Source: Gnetum montanum
Taxonomy: Eukaryota; Streptophyta; Gnetopsida; Gnetales; Gnetaceae
Assembly: GCA_015680685.1 (NCBI GenBank)
Contig: MNCI01018178.1
Span: 495,696 to 559,695, forward strand
Direction of reading: 5' to 3'
Length of the DNA stretch: 64,000 nt
The position numbers and the translations under genes are program-made. This document shows, in pieces, positions 47,241-59,557 of the stretch (position 1 is its first letter; each line of letters starts with the position of its first letter). The notes under the pieces were generated by a model. It worked only from the letters and a program-made list of their open reading frames with translations, made no database searches and was not told the origin of the DNA.

Positions 47241-47296
47241 TACCATCTAAATTTGACAAAAATCCATAACCAGATATTCCTAGGCAAAAATCAACC

Positions 47297-47316
47297 TAAC
47301 TCTTTGATACCAATAT
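47297..47316 (-). promoter_or_regulatory. Primer binding site (tRNA-Met type)
   Basis: On the minus strand TTGGTATCAAAGAGTTAGG follows the 5' LTR end by a few bases and resembles the complement of initiator tRNA-Met. Confidence 0.75.
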
Positions 47317-47318
47317 CA

Positions 47319-47975
47319 CTACAACAAGTTCACTCCAATTTAAATTAACTTTCAATCCCAATAAATTTAGATATTACAAAAGATAATTTAGTATGCTAGA
47401 AAATGAGAAAAACTAGCTATCTTCAATTAATGAAAAGAAGATTACAACCATGGTTCCACAACCACGGCAACATCCAGATTACTCACATACTTTAACAATG
47501 CTACAAAACATGAGGCTCTACAACCATATAACAATTGACCTCAATGCAAAGCACAATCGAAAGAAAATCTCTCTCACAACTCAAAATTGAGATCTCAACA
47601 ACAAGACACAAGAGACACATAGGCCAAAACACACACAATTGACCTTAGAGCTGCAACTACAATCATGCACTCACTCAATGTGCTCTCATAACAACTCTTA
47701 CCCAACACATCAACTTTCATCTCATCATCACCTCATCATAACATCTCATGAACAAATGCATACAATATTTATTGTAAAACTAAGACAAGAAACCTAGAAA
47801 CCTTTTCCCAATCTCAACCTGAGAATGTCTAGCCATTTACATCTTTTCCTCCTCTTGTTTGGCTATATCCCAATTTGGAATTTCTAATTCAAAATTTTAC
47901 TCAACCGTATGGGTTGTCTTAAGGCTTTTTGGGCCATCTCTTGCAAAATCATAGCTTTCAGGAGAGATGTCTAGC
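47319..47975 (-). repeat. 5' LTR of the minus-strand chromovirus
   Basis: Full-length partner of 41,396-42,060, with substitutions and small indels throughout. Confidence 0.85.
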
Positions 47976-48780
47976 CCAAAAAAACATAAAAAAACCAACT
48001 CACTAAAAAAATAAAAAGAAAATATTAATTACTAACTTCTAATGTTCCTAACATAAGAATTAACATTCACAAACTTACTAACTAGCTAATAATAAATAAG
48101 ACATGCTATCATGAACTAACTATCTAGCTAACTAAATACTAAAATTATATACTAACATAACATAAACCAACTCTACTAACACATACAAATACTAAACATA
48201 AAAGAAATAACTATTAGCTAATATTAACCACTAAGTACAAAGAAATCTAATAATTAACACTAACATAAAAAAATAACTAATGTATGTAGTAAGACATTTC
48301 ATATACTCATATCTAACCATATAGTAAAGCCTAGCTAGGCCAACATGGATATTGCCATGAGAAAGGTTTTTTTGCATTTCTCAGAGGATAGTCCATAGAT
48401 CTTCAATAAATAAACATAATTTCAAATGATGCTTAACAAGGGAAGTGTTGCAAATGTGGTGGTCTTAGCACATGAGGGGTAAGAACAAGTAGTAGAGGTA
48501 ATGATAAATATCCTATATAATGAATCCAATGTACCTATGATGCTAACTAAATTAGGAGCCAAAGAGATCATTTCTAGATCTATTAACATGGGACAAACAA
48601 CTAATTAGCCAGTTATAGTAGTATATGCATGTCTAACATTTTCCCAACATGAAACAGTTCATGATGATAAGGCAAATCCTTTTTGAGATCTTTGATGTGC
48701 CAAAGATGCATCTGTATTATAATATAAATTTTTGTTCATCAAAGGAAATATTGTAATTACAAAAACTAGGATCTAACTAA
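47976..48780. repeat. CTAA-rich low-complexity spacer
   Basis: ACTAACTAGCTAA and AACATAA words dominate 48,000-48,280; the rest is AT-rich with no gene. Confidence 0.6.
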
Positions 48781-50390
48781 AACACCACAAAAATTTGCAT
48801 GTTATAGCCAATTTTCACCATGTAGGTTTCACCCCATGAAACCCGAGGCAAAACTTCATTGTAAATGTGAAGATTATAACCCATAGTGGTCAATTTCATA
48901 GGCTTTATACTTTGGGGGCTAAAAATGCCCCATAAGTGGTCAAAGCCTCATTCCCCAAGTGAAAAAAGTCACCTAGTGTCAATGTTTGGGCTTGGGGATC
49001 AAAAATTCTATTTAGAATGCCAAAAAAGATAATTTTATGGGTTTTATAAGGGGTATACACCTTTCTATGCTAGAAACACATGCAAGCAAGTAAATCTTAC
49101 CTACCCCCAGTGTTAAAAGGCAGGGGTTTTGGAAACTTTTCTCCTTCAGTGTGGAGACCACATGCACATCCTGAAAACCTTCCCCTATCAATGTGGAAGT
49201 TTCCCCCTACCATGGAAGCCACAATAACTAGATTTCAACACTTCATGCACTTAAACATTGACTAGCCACTTCAGCAAGCATGGTGGAGAGCTTAGTGTGG
49301 AAGATTCATCTCTAGCATCAAAGGTATGCCTTGGTTACTATTTAGAGTAAATGGAATGCCCAATAGGGGAAGCACTTACTATGTATACTAACCTTCCAAA
49401 TTTGGGCACCCATCTCACCTAAATTTGGCAACCATTTTGTAGCTCCATTCATGGCCCAAGGAACCTATAAAAGCCAACATCAAACAAAATTTACAAGTTT
49501 AGCCATTTTTTCTCATGGTTAGACTTTTGGAAGTTGAATAAATTGAGCATAAAAGTAATTTTCCAAGCACTAATTCCCCACTTGGAACATTCTCATGCAC
49601 TCAAGAGCTCTTACAAGTTCCCATACTTGCATTCTCTTGAATCTCAATGTGGAAGCATTATACCCTTGAGACTTGTGAACTTTTCATGTCAAAGCTATAT
49701 TTCTGGGGCTCCTAATCCCTAGGGTGAAGCAATTTCGTAGCCAAATTTCTCACTTTTGTCACCCCCTCCCAGTAGTAACCCAACTTGCACATCTAAGGTT
49801 GTAGCGAAGGAGGTTCAATAGCATCAAGAGTGGCTTAGCATTTGAATCTTAGAGTAGATCACATTGCCTTTAATGGGCTTTGAACTCCTACATAAGTGAA
49901 CCCTCTTTCTACTCATCCAAGCACCATTTGTATACATATCTCTAACTTACACTTTTTTCTTTCTAAATAAAGTTTTAAGTTTTGGGTTTTGTGTATAAAA
50001 TATAGTTGTTTATTATCTATGCATTATTTTAGATTTGCTATCAGTTTTGCATTTCATTTCATTTTATTACCACACTTTGCATTTTCTAAGTCCCTAGTTG
50101 ATCTGTCGAACCAACTAGGGCACCTCAAATCCCATTTTTTCTCATGGAGGCCTTGGGGATTCATGGGTTGAGGAACTACTATAGTGAGGATCTTTGATTT
50201 TTCTAGTGATTAAGGTTTTCAATCACAACAATTTTTCTTGGCACTAGGAGGACCTTCACCTAAATTCAATGATGAGATTTATTCTTTTCCATTTCCAACG
50301 TTGTCATTTGTAAGCTTTTCCTTTATTTTTGTAGCCAAAACCTTCAAATTTGCCTCATAATCAATGCTGCATTTAATCAACCTCTCCTCC
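48781..50390 (+). mobile_element. LTR-like promoter region of a plus-strand TAT-like element
   Basis: TATAAAAG at 49,466-49,473 with repeated AATGTGGAAG / CCCCCTACC words upstream gives a U3-like layout on the strand of the gag remnant at 51.7 kb. Edges and a second LTR were not found. Short frames here have no recognisable content. Confidence 0.4.
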
Positions 50391-50394
50391 CAAA

Positions 50395-51294
50395 ACTTAA
50401 CATGAGAGTGGCACATGTTTGGACTTTAAAATTTTTACAGCATTTGCTATGGATTTCTAAGGCTAGTGTTGATTTTTTGGTGCATTTCCTTATCCCCCTT
50501 AGTGCCAAAATCCCCATGTAGCAAAAAATTGAATGTGGAAGCTACATGTGGTTTGCATGTTAAAATTTCACAACACCTGCTATGAATTTTTTCAGCCAAT
50601 TTTTCCAGTTTCTAAAGTGGATGGTTCAACCCTTTTGGAAGCCATCCATCTTTTGAAAGTTGGCTTTTCCTCCCATATTTCTAAGTTGAGAAAGTTGGTA
50701 GCCTACTAAAAGTGATTTTAGTGGAGAAATACCAATTTTCTACTTTGATTTTTCAGCCTTTCCCCCTTGTCAAGGTTGGGTTAGAAGGTTTGAAATTTCC
50801 ATTATCTCATCCCCCCTACCCTGCTTCCCCATACCATACCCAACATAGAAGCAATTCTGAAGCCCAATATGGAAGAGGCTTAGCACGAACTTCTTCAAAA
50901 TCAACATTAAAAATTAAAAGCCTTTTCCCATATTTTTGTAGCTGAAACTATTGAAAGATCAATGTTGTCCCTTCCCCCCATATGACCAAAACTACAACAT
51001 GGAAGTTACAGGTGGTTGGATGATGACTTTTCACAACACTTTTTTTGAATTTTCTCCAAGGCCAGTGTTAAAGATTTTTCATCCCTTTGCTTTTTACTGC
51101 CAATTTTCTTTCAGTTTCTAAAGTGGGTGGTGCAACTATTCTAGAAATTACCAAAATTTTAGCAGCTAGCTTTTCCCCCATTTTTTCCAAGCTAAGAGAA
51201 TTTGCATCCTACTAAAACCAATTTTTAGTAGGAAAACCCAAACTTTCCACTTTGGTTTTCAGCCTTCCCCCTCATCAACGTTGAATTAGAAGGT
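50395..51294 (+). repeat. Imperfect tandem repeats running into the assembly gap
   Basis: Segments around 50,510-50,810 and 50,985-51,294 (offset about 475 bp) share GTTTCTAAAGTGG(A/G)TGGT, CCTACTAAAA and TTTTCAGCCTT(T/C)CCCCCT; a shorter related piece starts near 50,400. More copies may lie in the gap. Confidence 0.7.
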
Positions 51295-51420
51295 NNNNNN
51301 NNNNNNNNNNNNNNNNNNNNNNNNNNNNNNNNNNNNNNNNNNNNNNNNNNNNNNNNNNNNNNNNNNNNNNNNNNNNNNNNNNNNNNNNNNNNNNNNNNNN
51401 NNNNNNNNNNNNNNNNNNNN
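51295..51420. other. Assembly gap (126 N)
   Basis: Run of N within imperfect tandem repeats; true length unknown. Confidence 0.99.
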
Positions 51421-51639
51421 CCAACATTTCCAAATTTTCATTCTTGGTAAGGGGGAAAATCCCTCTTGTCCCCCACTTATTAATTATATTAAGTACCTCA
51501 TTTTTCATTATTTTTGTTTCCTTTAAATTTTTTTAAATTCCATTTGCTGGAATTTACTTCTATTTTACCATTTATAGCCTATTTTTAAGCCATTCTCAAC
51601 ACTATAGCCATGTCTTTCCAATAATCCACCAAATTTCCC

Positions 51640-52833
51640 TTCATCCTCACTAACGAAGATCATAGCCAACAAGCCATGAGAATCTATGACCTCAAAGACC
51701 CTACCATCATTTAGTGTAGGTGATATTTGAGGATCAAAGGGGAGAGTCCTAATTTTGTAGCCATAAATAAAGATTACTATAACTTCATTTATGCTAGAAT
51801 ACAAGTAGGTAGAATAATTCTACATATAAAAGTAGAGGCCAAGAGGGATTTTGAGCTCATACACAGGAGTGGGAACGAGTGCATCCCTTCCTCATATGAC
51901 CAAATTTCCCTTAACAACATCTACACTAGCATCGTAGCCCAATTGATTACCATGGAAGAGGAAGATGAAAAGCATAGCTTTGAGGAATAATAAGAAGAGA
52001 AGGATGAATTTAAGGTAGAATCTGAGCCTAAAAACATCCTAGAAGGATCGTTCCAACAAACATCCTCCAAGGTCAAAACACCTTCCTCTAATACTTTTGT
52101 TTTCTCCATGGGCATGATGCTACCATCTTCCACTCCTTCCTACCCTACTATGGCAAATCCCACACCAGTTATAGCCACATATCAAACTCATCCAATATCA
52201 CAAATAATAAACTATAACATATCAATTTCATTTACATCACAATCTCAATATATAAAACCATCACTAATGGTTTTTATTGCCACAAATTTGTTAACTACTC
52301 ACGTGGGATCCACCATGGGACCCCAAGTGACATAGGGATCACACACCCCCTTTATCCCATTTGTGCCTCAAGTACTAGCACTTACATCTTTTTCTTTGTT
52401 TGGCCCACTAGTTAAGACCATGGCATAACCTATTTCTTCTATCTTGCAATCTATGGTGAGGCGACAAGCCTCACAAAAAATGCCACAACCTAATGTATAA
52501 ACCCCACAACCAACAGGGCCATCACAAAGTCTAGATCAAGCCTACCAAATGATCTAAGATCTAACAAATGAGTTGAAAAGGCTTAAAGCCTCTACTTCAC
52601 AAATTGTTATGATTATGAACCTCTACCAAGATGATCTCATAAGTCCTATAGCCCCACCCTTGACACTTTCTCTTAGTGCCCCTATTCCCCAATTTAGCAA
52701 ATATAATGGAGAAGGTGACCCTAATCCTCATCTTATTACCTTTCAACTTGAATGCTTACTATTGCACCCATGACCTCATACCATCATGAGGATTTTCTCT
52801 ATGTCTTTGACTAGGAAAGCACTTAATTGGTGC
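51640..52833 (+). pseudogene. TAT-like gag remnant, cut by a rearrangement
   Basis: One reading frame with about six stops runs from about 51,727 to the junction. Its end matches the gag at the window start: LYQDDLISPIAPPLTLSLSA, FSKYNGEGDPNPHLITFQLE, then HTIMRIFSMSLTRKALNWCD, against FYRDDPISSSVPPLALPKGI, LTKYNGEGDPNAHLVTFRSE and HAILRVFAMSLTSVALDWYR. The upstream part (GESPNFVAINKDYYNFIYAR) is not seen in the first element because the window starts later. Gag stops abruptly at 52,833, where minus-strand pol/LTR sequence begins. Confidence 0.8.
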
Positions 52834-52907
52834 GACGTCTGAAAATGTTAGCAGCTAGAACATCGAGAGGTTATTAGGTGTACAACCTAACCTTGAATCG
52901 AGGGCTG
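52834..52907 (-). pseudogene. Short remnant of the pol start
   Basis: Aligns, with gaps and mostly transition differences, to 60,360-60,450 (shared AAAATGT..., GCTAGAA, CATCG...GGTT and GAGGGC(C/T)GTG words), i.e. to the first codons of the minus-strand pol frame. So this LTR, like the one at 60-62 kb, was followed by pol. Confidence 0.6.
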
Positions 52908-55266
52908 TGTTGAAGAAAATGGAAACAAGGTGCCCTGAACAGTCTAGTCAATCAGACAGGAACTTACACAATGTACAATAACCTTTTGTGAACAATGGTT
53001 TTAAAATGTTACACGTGGAGATCGGAATGAAGAAAACCATAGCACAAAAAATAGTAAAAACATAGCAGAATATGTAGCTAAGAAATAAACATGGACTGAT
53101 ACTCAATGATACAAAATATATGCTATAGAGAAACAAAATGAGCTTAAGTGAAAGAATGCACCACCCCAAAATCGGGGGATTTTGCTTCTAATTGAGTGAT
53201 GAAGGTGTACAACTGATGTGAAGTACTGAGTAGGCATAGCTTACAATGGAACAGTATGGTCACAGCTCCTGGACTACTGCTAATGGGTGCCAATAGGAAC
53301 TGTTGAGCCGATGCTTGGTCAAGAGCTACCACACTAGGTTGAAGAGAGAGATATGGGAAATGCTACTACAAGGATTTGTTGTTTGCCAACCTTCTACTCG
53401 CCAACCTCTTTGCCAAAGCTAATTCCTAGAAAGTCAATTGCCAAAATGCCAATCTCTTGAAACTACTCGCAAGGAAGCCAACTTTCCAAGCCAACCCCTT
53501 GAACATTGTTTGCGGGGGGTATTTATAGAGCCAAGAGTGAGAGAAAGACATGGTTTGGACACCACATATCCTAGGTCCCACATGGCATGAAGCATGAATG
53601 TGCTATGATGCGTGATGCTACACTACAGTGTTATGTTGATGTGCTATGTTGCAGTGTTACACTAATGTGCTACACTATAGTGTTACGCTGGACATGAAAC
53701 CTGCTAAGGCATGACCATACCATTCAAATTGCATGTGCCAGAATCTAGGGGACTACCACATTTTTACAAAAAATGCTCATGATAAATACAAATTGAAGCC
53801 TGTGCTCTAGGATTATGTCTTCCCCCCTCTTACGAGTAGGGTCAAGCATAGGGACAACTTTAGGAATCAACAAGAGGTGCAAAACAAAGTAAACCATTGA
53901 TCTTGCCTGTCGAGGAGATGCTAGAATAGAAATGAACATTGCCAATGAGTTCTAGAACTTCTAGCAATGTCCTGAGGCTTTTACGTGAGTGTTACGCTAT
54001 CCATGCTACCCAACACAAAGGCGTAGTGTGAATACTTTGCTTGCTACGTGGTGCTATGCTAGGTAGCGTAGTTCAGCATAGCACTCCTCTTTTGTGCGAA
54101 TTTTATCCAGATAACTGCAAATATCATTCTGACACCTAGTCAGGCAAGCAACTTCAGCAATTGGCAACCTTGCATTTCAAGTTGAAAGGTCCTAAGACCT
54201 GCTGGTTTTTTCCTTCGGACACTTTTGGACTTTGTGTCATTAATACACTATGCTACGCTGTGTAGTGTAGCACAACATAGTAGTCAGTCTGGCATGAATT
54301 TGAGCCAGAACCTACAATGCTTTGTGAGGAGACTTTGATTGAGACCTAAGTGCGAAGTGGGATAGGAAATCTTGGAGGTTAGATCATGGCCAAGTGCAAT
54401 TATTTTGCCTAACAAAGGACCTTTATGCATTTTGTCCCTACTACACTATGTTATGTTGTGTAGCGTAGCACAGCGTAGCACCTAGTTTAGCTTAAATTTT
54501 GATAGACTTTGTAAATGTTTTTGTCATGGGATGTCGATCACATCCTGGGATGGCAGTAGAGTAAGCATTTTTTATGGTTGAATCCTAGACAATCTTGTTT
54601 CCTGTGTCAAGACAATCTGACTGGAAACATTTTCACACTAGAACCTTGCTACGTTGTGCTGCATTGTATAGCATAGCACAGCATAGCAGTCAAATGGAGA
54701 TGATTCTTGATGAAATTTTATCACATTCTCCTATTTCATGTTTAGCATGCCTCAAGGATGAAGCAGGGCAAGCATCCTAGAAGACTGAAACATTGTCAAC
54801 TACATCTTTGGTGCATGATCAGTCTCCACATGCCCTACTACATTGTGCAACGTAAAGTAGCGTAGCAAGTCTTGTAGTTAGAAAATTTGCTGAACTATTT
54901 AGTCTATCCTAAACACCTTCAACTACTCTTAACATGGTCCCTAGGTAGACCTTCAACCAAGTCATGTGTCAAGATGGGCAAGCTAGAGAGTGTAGCAAGC
55001 CTATTAGCCCAAGAGATAGAAAATTTGCTAGACTGTACAGTTTACCCTTAGTGCCTCTTTCATGCAAACTATCTTCATGTCCTGGTGCTGCATTGATTGT
55101 GCTGCAAAGGGTAGCAAGTAGGCTTGGAAGTGGCTTCACAAGCATTAGGACTTCTAGGGTGCCATGTTATCTACGTGGTCTAGTGTGAAACTGCACTTGC
55201 AGAGATCCTTGCCCAAATTTTGGGATTGTGCTGAATTGTGAGAGTTCCAAAATTGATGGTGTTTCA
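52908..55266 (-). mobile_element. Minus-strand TAT-like LTR (long copy)
   Basis: It reads TGAAACACCATC from 55,266 to a CA end (CTTCAACA) at 52,908. TATA box TATAAATA at 53,520-53,527. The U5 end (CAGTCTAGTCAATCAGACAGG in plus orientation) matches 60,480-60,510. U3 holds spaced GCTACG hairpin repeats. It is about 0.86 kb longer than the copy at 60-62 kb, mainly in U3. Confidence 0.78.
54040..54875. repeat. U3 repeats with GCTACG-type palindromes, about 200-bp spacing
   Basis: Imperfect palindromes built from CTATGCTACG / CGTAGCATAG lie at about 54,045, 54,245, 54,445, 54,645 and 54,840, with partly similar spacers (e.g. GAATTT(T)ATCCAG, GAATTTGAGCCAG). Related palindromes occur in the shorter LTR at about 61,285, 61,405, 61,560, 61,690 and 61,760. 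Confidence 0.75.
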
Positions 55267-55280
55267 ATGGCCCCTCTTTG
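55267..55280 (-). promoter_or_regulatory. Polypurine tract of the minus-strand element
   Basis: On the minus strand CAAAGAGGGGCCAT precedes the LTR start; identical in its core to 4336-4348. Confidence 0.8.
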
Positions 55281-56735
55281 TTGACATCTAGAGGATCTAC
55301 CCGAGAGACATCAGCAAAGAATGTGAAACACCATGCTAAACGTGACACCCACACCATTCGTTAGTGCCCGCTCAAATAATTCTTTGCTATGGTTGGGAGT
55401 GCTAGGAGAGTTGAGTATGATATAGGAATGGGATAGGTTTGAAGAAGTTAGGCTAAGGAAGAGGAAAAGGTGTAGGATGCATTATCCTGAGAGTCGTTGC
55501 CATAGTGTGATCCCTCATCAAAATGCTTATGATGGAGTCAACACATATGGGTGTCTTTCTCTTTGGATCTCAACCTCTCACTGGAGTGTTTAGAGATGGT
55601 CAATTCATAGCTGAAACGATTGCAAAGCAACTATCATGCCATTTGTTTTGGGCACTTGTCTTTTTTTTATTGAGCTTTTTTGTTTTTTGCTTTGTATGCT
55701 TTTTTGTGCTTTTTGTTGCACACCCCTATTCATTTGAAGGAAACCTTGTCATTGCTGTAGGACATGTGTTTCCTCCCCGGGATGAGTTTGTGTTTCATCC
55801 ATGTGGGGCTTTGACCTACCTACAGAGGCTTCCCAAGGGATGAGTTACGTTACGTCCATCATGGGCTCAAAGGTTGGGCATGCGAACAGGTTTTATGTGC
55901 ATTGGGGAAGGTTACAAAGAGGGTGTCGGAAGTTGTAAGTATAGGGAATGGAGATTAAGTTAGCTGAAGGGAGAATAGGATATGCACTCTCAAGTAGCTA
56001 ACCTGATCGACGCGAGTACTTTGGAATAATGTAGTGCCTTGTTCTCATGGTGAATGCATTCATGAACAATGCCATCTTGGCTTTTATCCTACAAACACAA
56101 TAGAGAGAAAACTAGAAAAACAACCAGTCTGTGAAGTGAGGGTAAAGTCCTACTTACCCAGGACACTGCCAAGGTGGCAAGTGTTGTATTTGGCACGTGC
56201 AATGTCCAAAGTAGGAAGGTCAATGCAGGCTTCAACAGTGGCAAGCTAGAAAGTTTCAGTGGCCCCGCTAGAAATGAGCACTGAAGAGGCTAGAAGTGAT
56301 GATAATGCAGGTGCTCAAGAATCCCCACCAAAGGCAAGCATCATGAAATCTAGCTGTAAGGTGACAATCCTAACAGCTAAATACCTTTTTAAAATCTGAT
56401 GATGGTGAGGGCTGGAGGATGGCAACATTTTGGCTAGGCCATAATAGTGTTAGGACTCCAATAGCATGTGCTAACGGCAAGAGCTAAAACCAAGATGATT
56501 GGCAGTGGTAGCGGTAGCTCCAGAAGGTCAACAAGATGTTAAACGACATCACTAGAAGATTATAAAGATGCCAGGGATGGTGATGTTGCATGTGTCCCAT
56601 AGGATTTTTCTTAGCAATATGAACTTCATTTTGGAACTGCAACATACTACCCCATGTTGTCTAGGAAGCTTGAAGATATGCACGTTTGCTTATTCACAAG
56701 GTTACATGTGTGAGCTGGGAGGTGTTGCACTGCGA
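55281..56735 (-). other. Non-coding 3' region of the minus-strand TAT-like element
   Basis: Between the hairpin array and the polypurine tract. Contains an A-rich tract on the minus strand at about 55,660-55,720 and a conserved stretch before the tract (TTCTTTGCTGATGTCTCTCG on the minus strand), which matches TTCTTTGTCGATGCCTCTCG at about 4291-4310. No gene. Confidence 0.6.
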
Positions 56736-56739
56736 ACCT

Positions 56740-57020
56740 AATTTAAGGTCTTGGTAGACTGTGGGATGTGCTAGTTTAAGGTCTTAGTAGACCGATGTGC
56801 TAGTTTAAGGTCCCGGCAGACCATTGTGCTAGTTTAACATCGTAGTGAATGGGGGATGGCCAGTTTAAGGTCGTAGAAAACCATGCCATGGGTGCCAATT
56901 TTATGTCATGGCCCAAAGAAAATCTGTGGGTGCTAGTTTTATGTCATGGCCCAAAGAAATTTTGTGCTAATTTAACATCATAGTGGATGTTCTGTGCCAG
57001 TTTTACATCGTAGTGGATGA
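56740..57020 (-). repeat. Hairpin array downstream of integrase
   Basis: In plus orientation the tails TAGTTTAA precede each hairpin: GGTC-ttagta-GACC at 56,780-56,793, GGTC-ccggca-GACC near 56,810, CATC-atagtg-GATG at 56,976-56,989, CATC-gtagtg-GATG at 57,006-57,019, with imperfect units between. Same position relative to coding region and 3' LTR as in the first element. Confidence 0.85.
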
Positions 57021-57037
57021 TTTTCTTAACTTGCATG

Positions 57038-58182
57038 TTAAGTGTAGTATGTCTTCAGGTACAAATGGTTGATAGGATTTGGAAATTTTTTGTCATCTAC
57101 ATCAGCTAGTTTGAATGCCCCATTCTCAAGGGCCTTTGTAACTACAAAGGGACCTTCCCAGTTGGCTGAGAATTTTCTCACAGGTTCACGAACGGCCTTA
57201 AGGGCTAGGTCCCCCTTTTTCATTGATCATTGGTGCAAATTACAGTGATGTTTTCACCATTTCTTGTCTTGGTACCATTCGATGCGGTTAAGTGTTTAAG
57301 TGTGCTCCTCCTCTATGGAATTAAGATTAATAATCCTTAACTCATTATTTTGAGCCTCGTCCACAACATTTAAAAGAATCATTCAAAGCAATGGGACCTG
57401 CAATTTAAGAGGTAACACAGCTTTAGATCCGTAAACAAGACTATACGGAGTCTTACCTGTAGCTATTCTGCATGTCATGTGATAAGTTCAAAGCACATAG
57501 AGGATTTTCTCATGCCATTGCCTTTTGCTGCTACTAAGCATCCTTTTCAAAAGACTGATGATTACTTTATTGGTAGCCTCTGCTTGGCCATTTTCCTGGG
57601 GGTAATATGGTGATGAGAAAGAATGTTTGATACCAAGACTTTTGCAAAAGGCTTTGGTTTCTATGCTACTAAATTATGGTCCGTTGTTGGTAACAATAGT
57701 CATGGGAAGGCCAAATCATGTCACTATGTTGTCCAAAATGAACTTGCAAGCCTGTTGGGACATGGTCTTTCTAAGGGGAATAGCTTCTACCCATTTTTTG
57801 AAGTATTCGGTTGCAGTAATAATGAAACTATGCCCTGCAGAAGACTTAGGTGTAATGGGTCTTATGATATCTAGTCTCCAATGTTGGAAAGGCCATGTGA
57901 TCTAAGTGGTATACAATTTGGTAGGCGATATGTGTATAAGGTTCCCATGGCATTGACACACATCACATGTCCTTACTTTGGCAATGTAGTCACATTCCAT
58001 GTGAGGCCAGTAGTAGCCTAAACAACTAATCTTTACTGCCATAGCCCTGGGAGCTATGTGCCCTCCGCATAGTCCCTCGTGGACCTCATCAAAAAAATTT
58101 TGTGCTTCATCCCCACTAACTCAAGCTAGCAATATCCCATCATAAGAGTGTTTGCACAGAGTGTTGTCTCCTATGAGGACAT
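57038..58182 (-). pseudogene. TAT-like integrase remnant
   Basis: Readable across the whole domain with few stops: zinc-domain end CDVCQCHG near 57,940, core RLDIIRPITP (first Asp), TIVTNNGPQF (second Asp now Asn), YYPQENGQAEATNK (Glu kept), and an open C-terminal frame at 57,223-57,038 (VRKFSANWEGPFVVTKALEN; GAFKLADVDD) with the W-GPY/F module typical of Athila/TAT integrases. No chromodomain follows, as expected for this group. Confidence 0.87.
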
Positions 58183-58183
58183 A

Positions 58184-58830
58184 TTATTGTGCTCGCTTTC
58201 GTACTGCATCCTTCTGGGTAGGTGTCAGGCCACGAGGGGTTTCACCATGTTGGAGGTATGTGTTAATGTCATCATACCACTCTCGTGAATGTACTGCAGT
58301 TACAGATGCTATATGTGTCGTGTGAATGATGGGGTCAGTGCATTTCACTATCGCAGCAGGTAAAGTTGAAAACATATTTGATGGCATTCTTAGTGCTAAT
58401 GTGGCTAATGCATATGCTATAGTTTTTTCACTGCAGGGCACATGTTGGACGTCTAGGGTTGTAAACTGCTTTAGTAAGTATTTAGCTAAATCATGGTAAG
58501 GTTGCAAATGTTGTGCTTTGCAAGCGAATACCTCTGTAACTTAATTGATGACCATTTTTGAATCACTACAAATTGCTAAACTTTGGATCCCTGACTCTCA
58601 AGCTACTAGAATGGCCCTAAGGAGACCCTCATATTATACTACATTGTTTGTGCAAAGAAAAATGAAATGATATGAAAAAGGTTGGATCTCCCTAGAGGGG
58701 AATGTGAAATCATAGCGGCACTACCACCTTGTGTAGTTGAAGCCCCATCAAAGTGGAGAATGGCTTCGAAGTCTATTGGTACCGGGCTTATGCTATTAAC
58801 ATGTTCATCTGGGAACTTAGGTCCTATCAC
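58184..58830 (-). pseudogene. Second (archaeal-like) RNase H domain
   Basis: Frames 58,830-58,639 (AILHFDGASTTQGGSAAMIS, the first catalytic region) and 58,507-58,184 (YHDLAKYLLKQFTTLDVQHV; YALATLALRM), with CSDSKMVIN near 58,570, spell the extra RNase H that distinguishes the TAT/Ogre lineage. This makes the lineage call firm. Stops interrupt the middle. Confidence 0.82.
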
Positions 58831-58938
58831 TACTTGGTCATTGGTAGGAAAGGTTGTAAGTTGCGTAGCTATAGCTTAACCTTTTACAAATGGTTGTGCT
58901 ACATAGTGTAGGTCAAATTCCGTAGTTATGGCCTTCCA

Positions 58939-59360
58939 TCAGGCTATCCTACTAATTTCGTATATGTTGGTTGTAATAGGCCGAAGTATGTTATTCTTGC
59001 AAATTATGTTTACATGGCTACGAAACAAGTAATGCCTCCATTTCTTAAGTGCAAATACTAAATCAAGACAATTTTTCTCTACTTCGTTGTATTTCACTTC
59101 ATAGGATACCAACGCATGGCTCAGGTAATAGACATGGATTTCGGAACCGTCATTCCTCTTTTGGCAAAGCAAGGTAGCAATAGACATGTCTGAGGTGGCA
59201 AGGTAAATGTAAAATAGCTTGTCTCTTTGTGGAGGGTAAATGGAGGGAAGATGAACAAGTTCTTTATTTAAGCTATCAAAAGCTTCTTGACATTGGTTGG
59301 TCCATTCAAAGTTAACACCCTTTTTAAGCAGGTGTTGCATTGGGTGCAACTTATCAGTTA
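58939..59360 (-). pseudogene. First RNase H domain of pol
   Basis: A 136-codon open frame: GVNFEWTNQCQEAFDSLN, LFYIYLATSDMSIATLLCQK, VYYLSHALVSYEVKYNEVEK, WRHYLFRSHVNIICKNN, the standard gypsy RNase H lying directly after RT. Confidence 0.87.
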
Positions 59361-59557
59361 ACCTTGCAATAAATCTCCTTATGAATTAGACTCTACCCTA
59401 TAACCCACACAACTCCTTAAGGTTTGTAGGTGGTGCCAAGTTAACAATTGCCTTAACTTTATCGAGCTCTACACGTATCCCTATTTATGATACCAAAAAA
59501 CATAACATGCATCCATTTTTGACTCCAAAAACATACTTTCTAGGGTTGAGGCGAAGT

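Larger units (their letters stand above)
41396..47975 (-). mobile_element. Minus-strand chromovirus with both LTRs
   Basis: LTRs at about 41,396-42,060 (3') and 47,319-47,975 (5') flank, in minus-strand order, primer site, gag with zinc knuckle, protease, RT, RNase H, integrase and chromodomain. All coding parts are present in order but interrupted. Edges are set by the LTR alignment; no target duplication could be confirmed. Confidence 0.87.
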
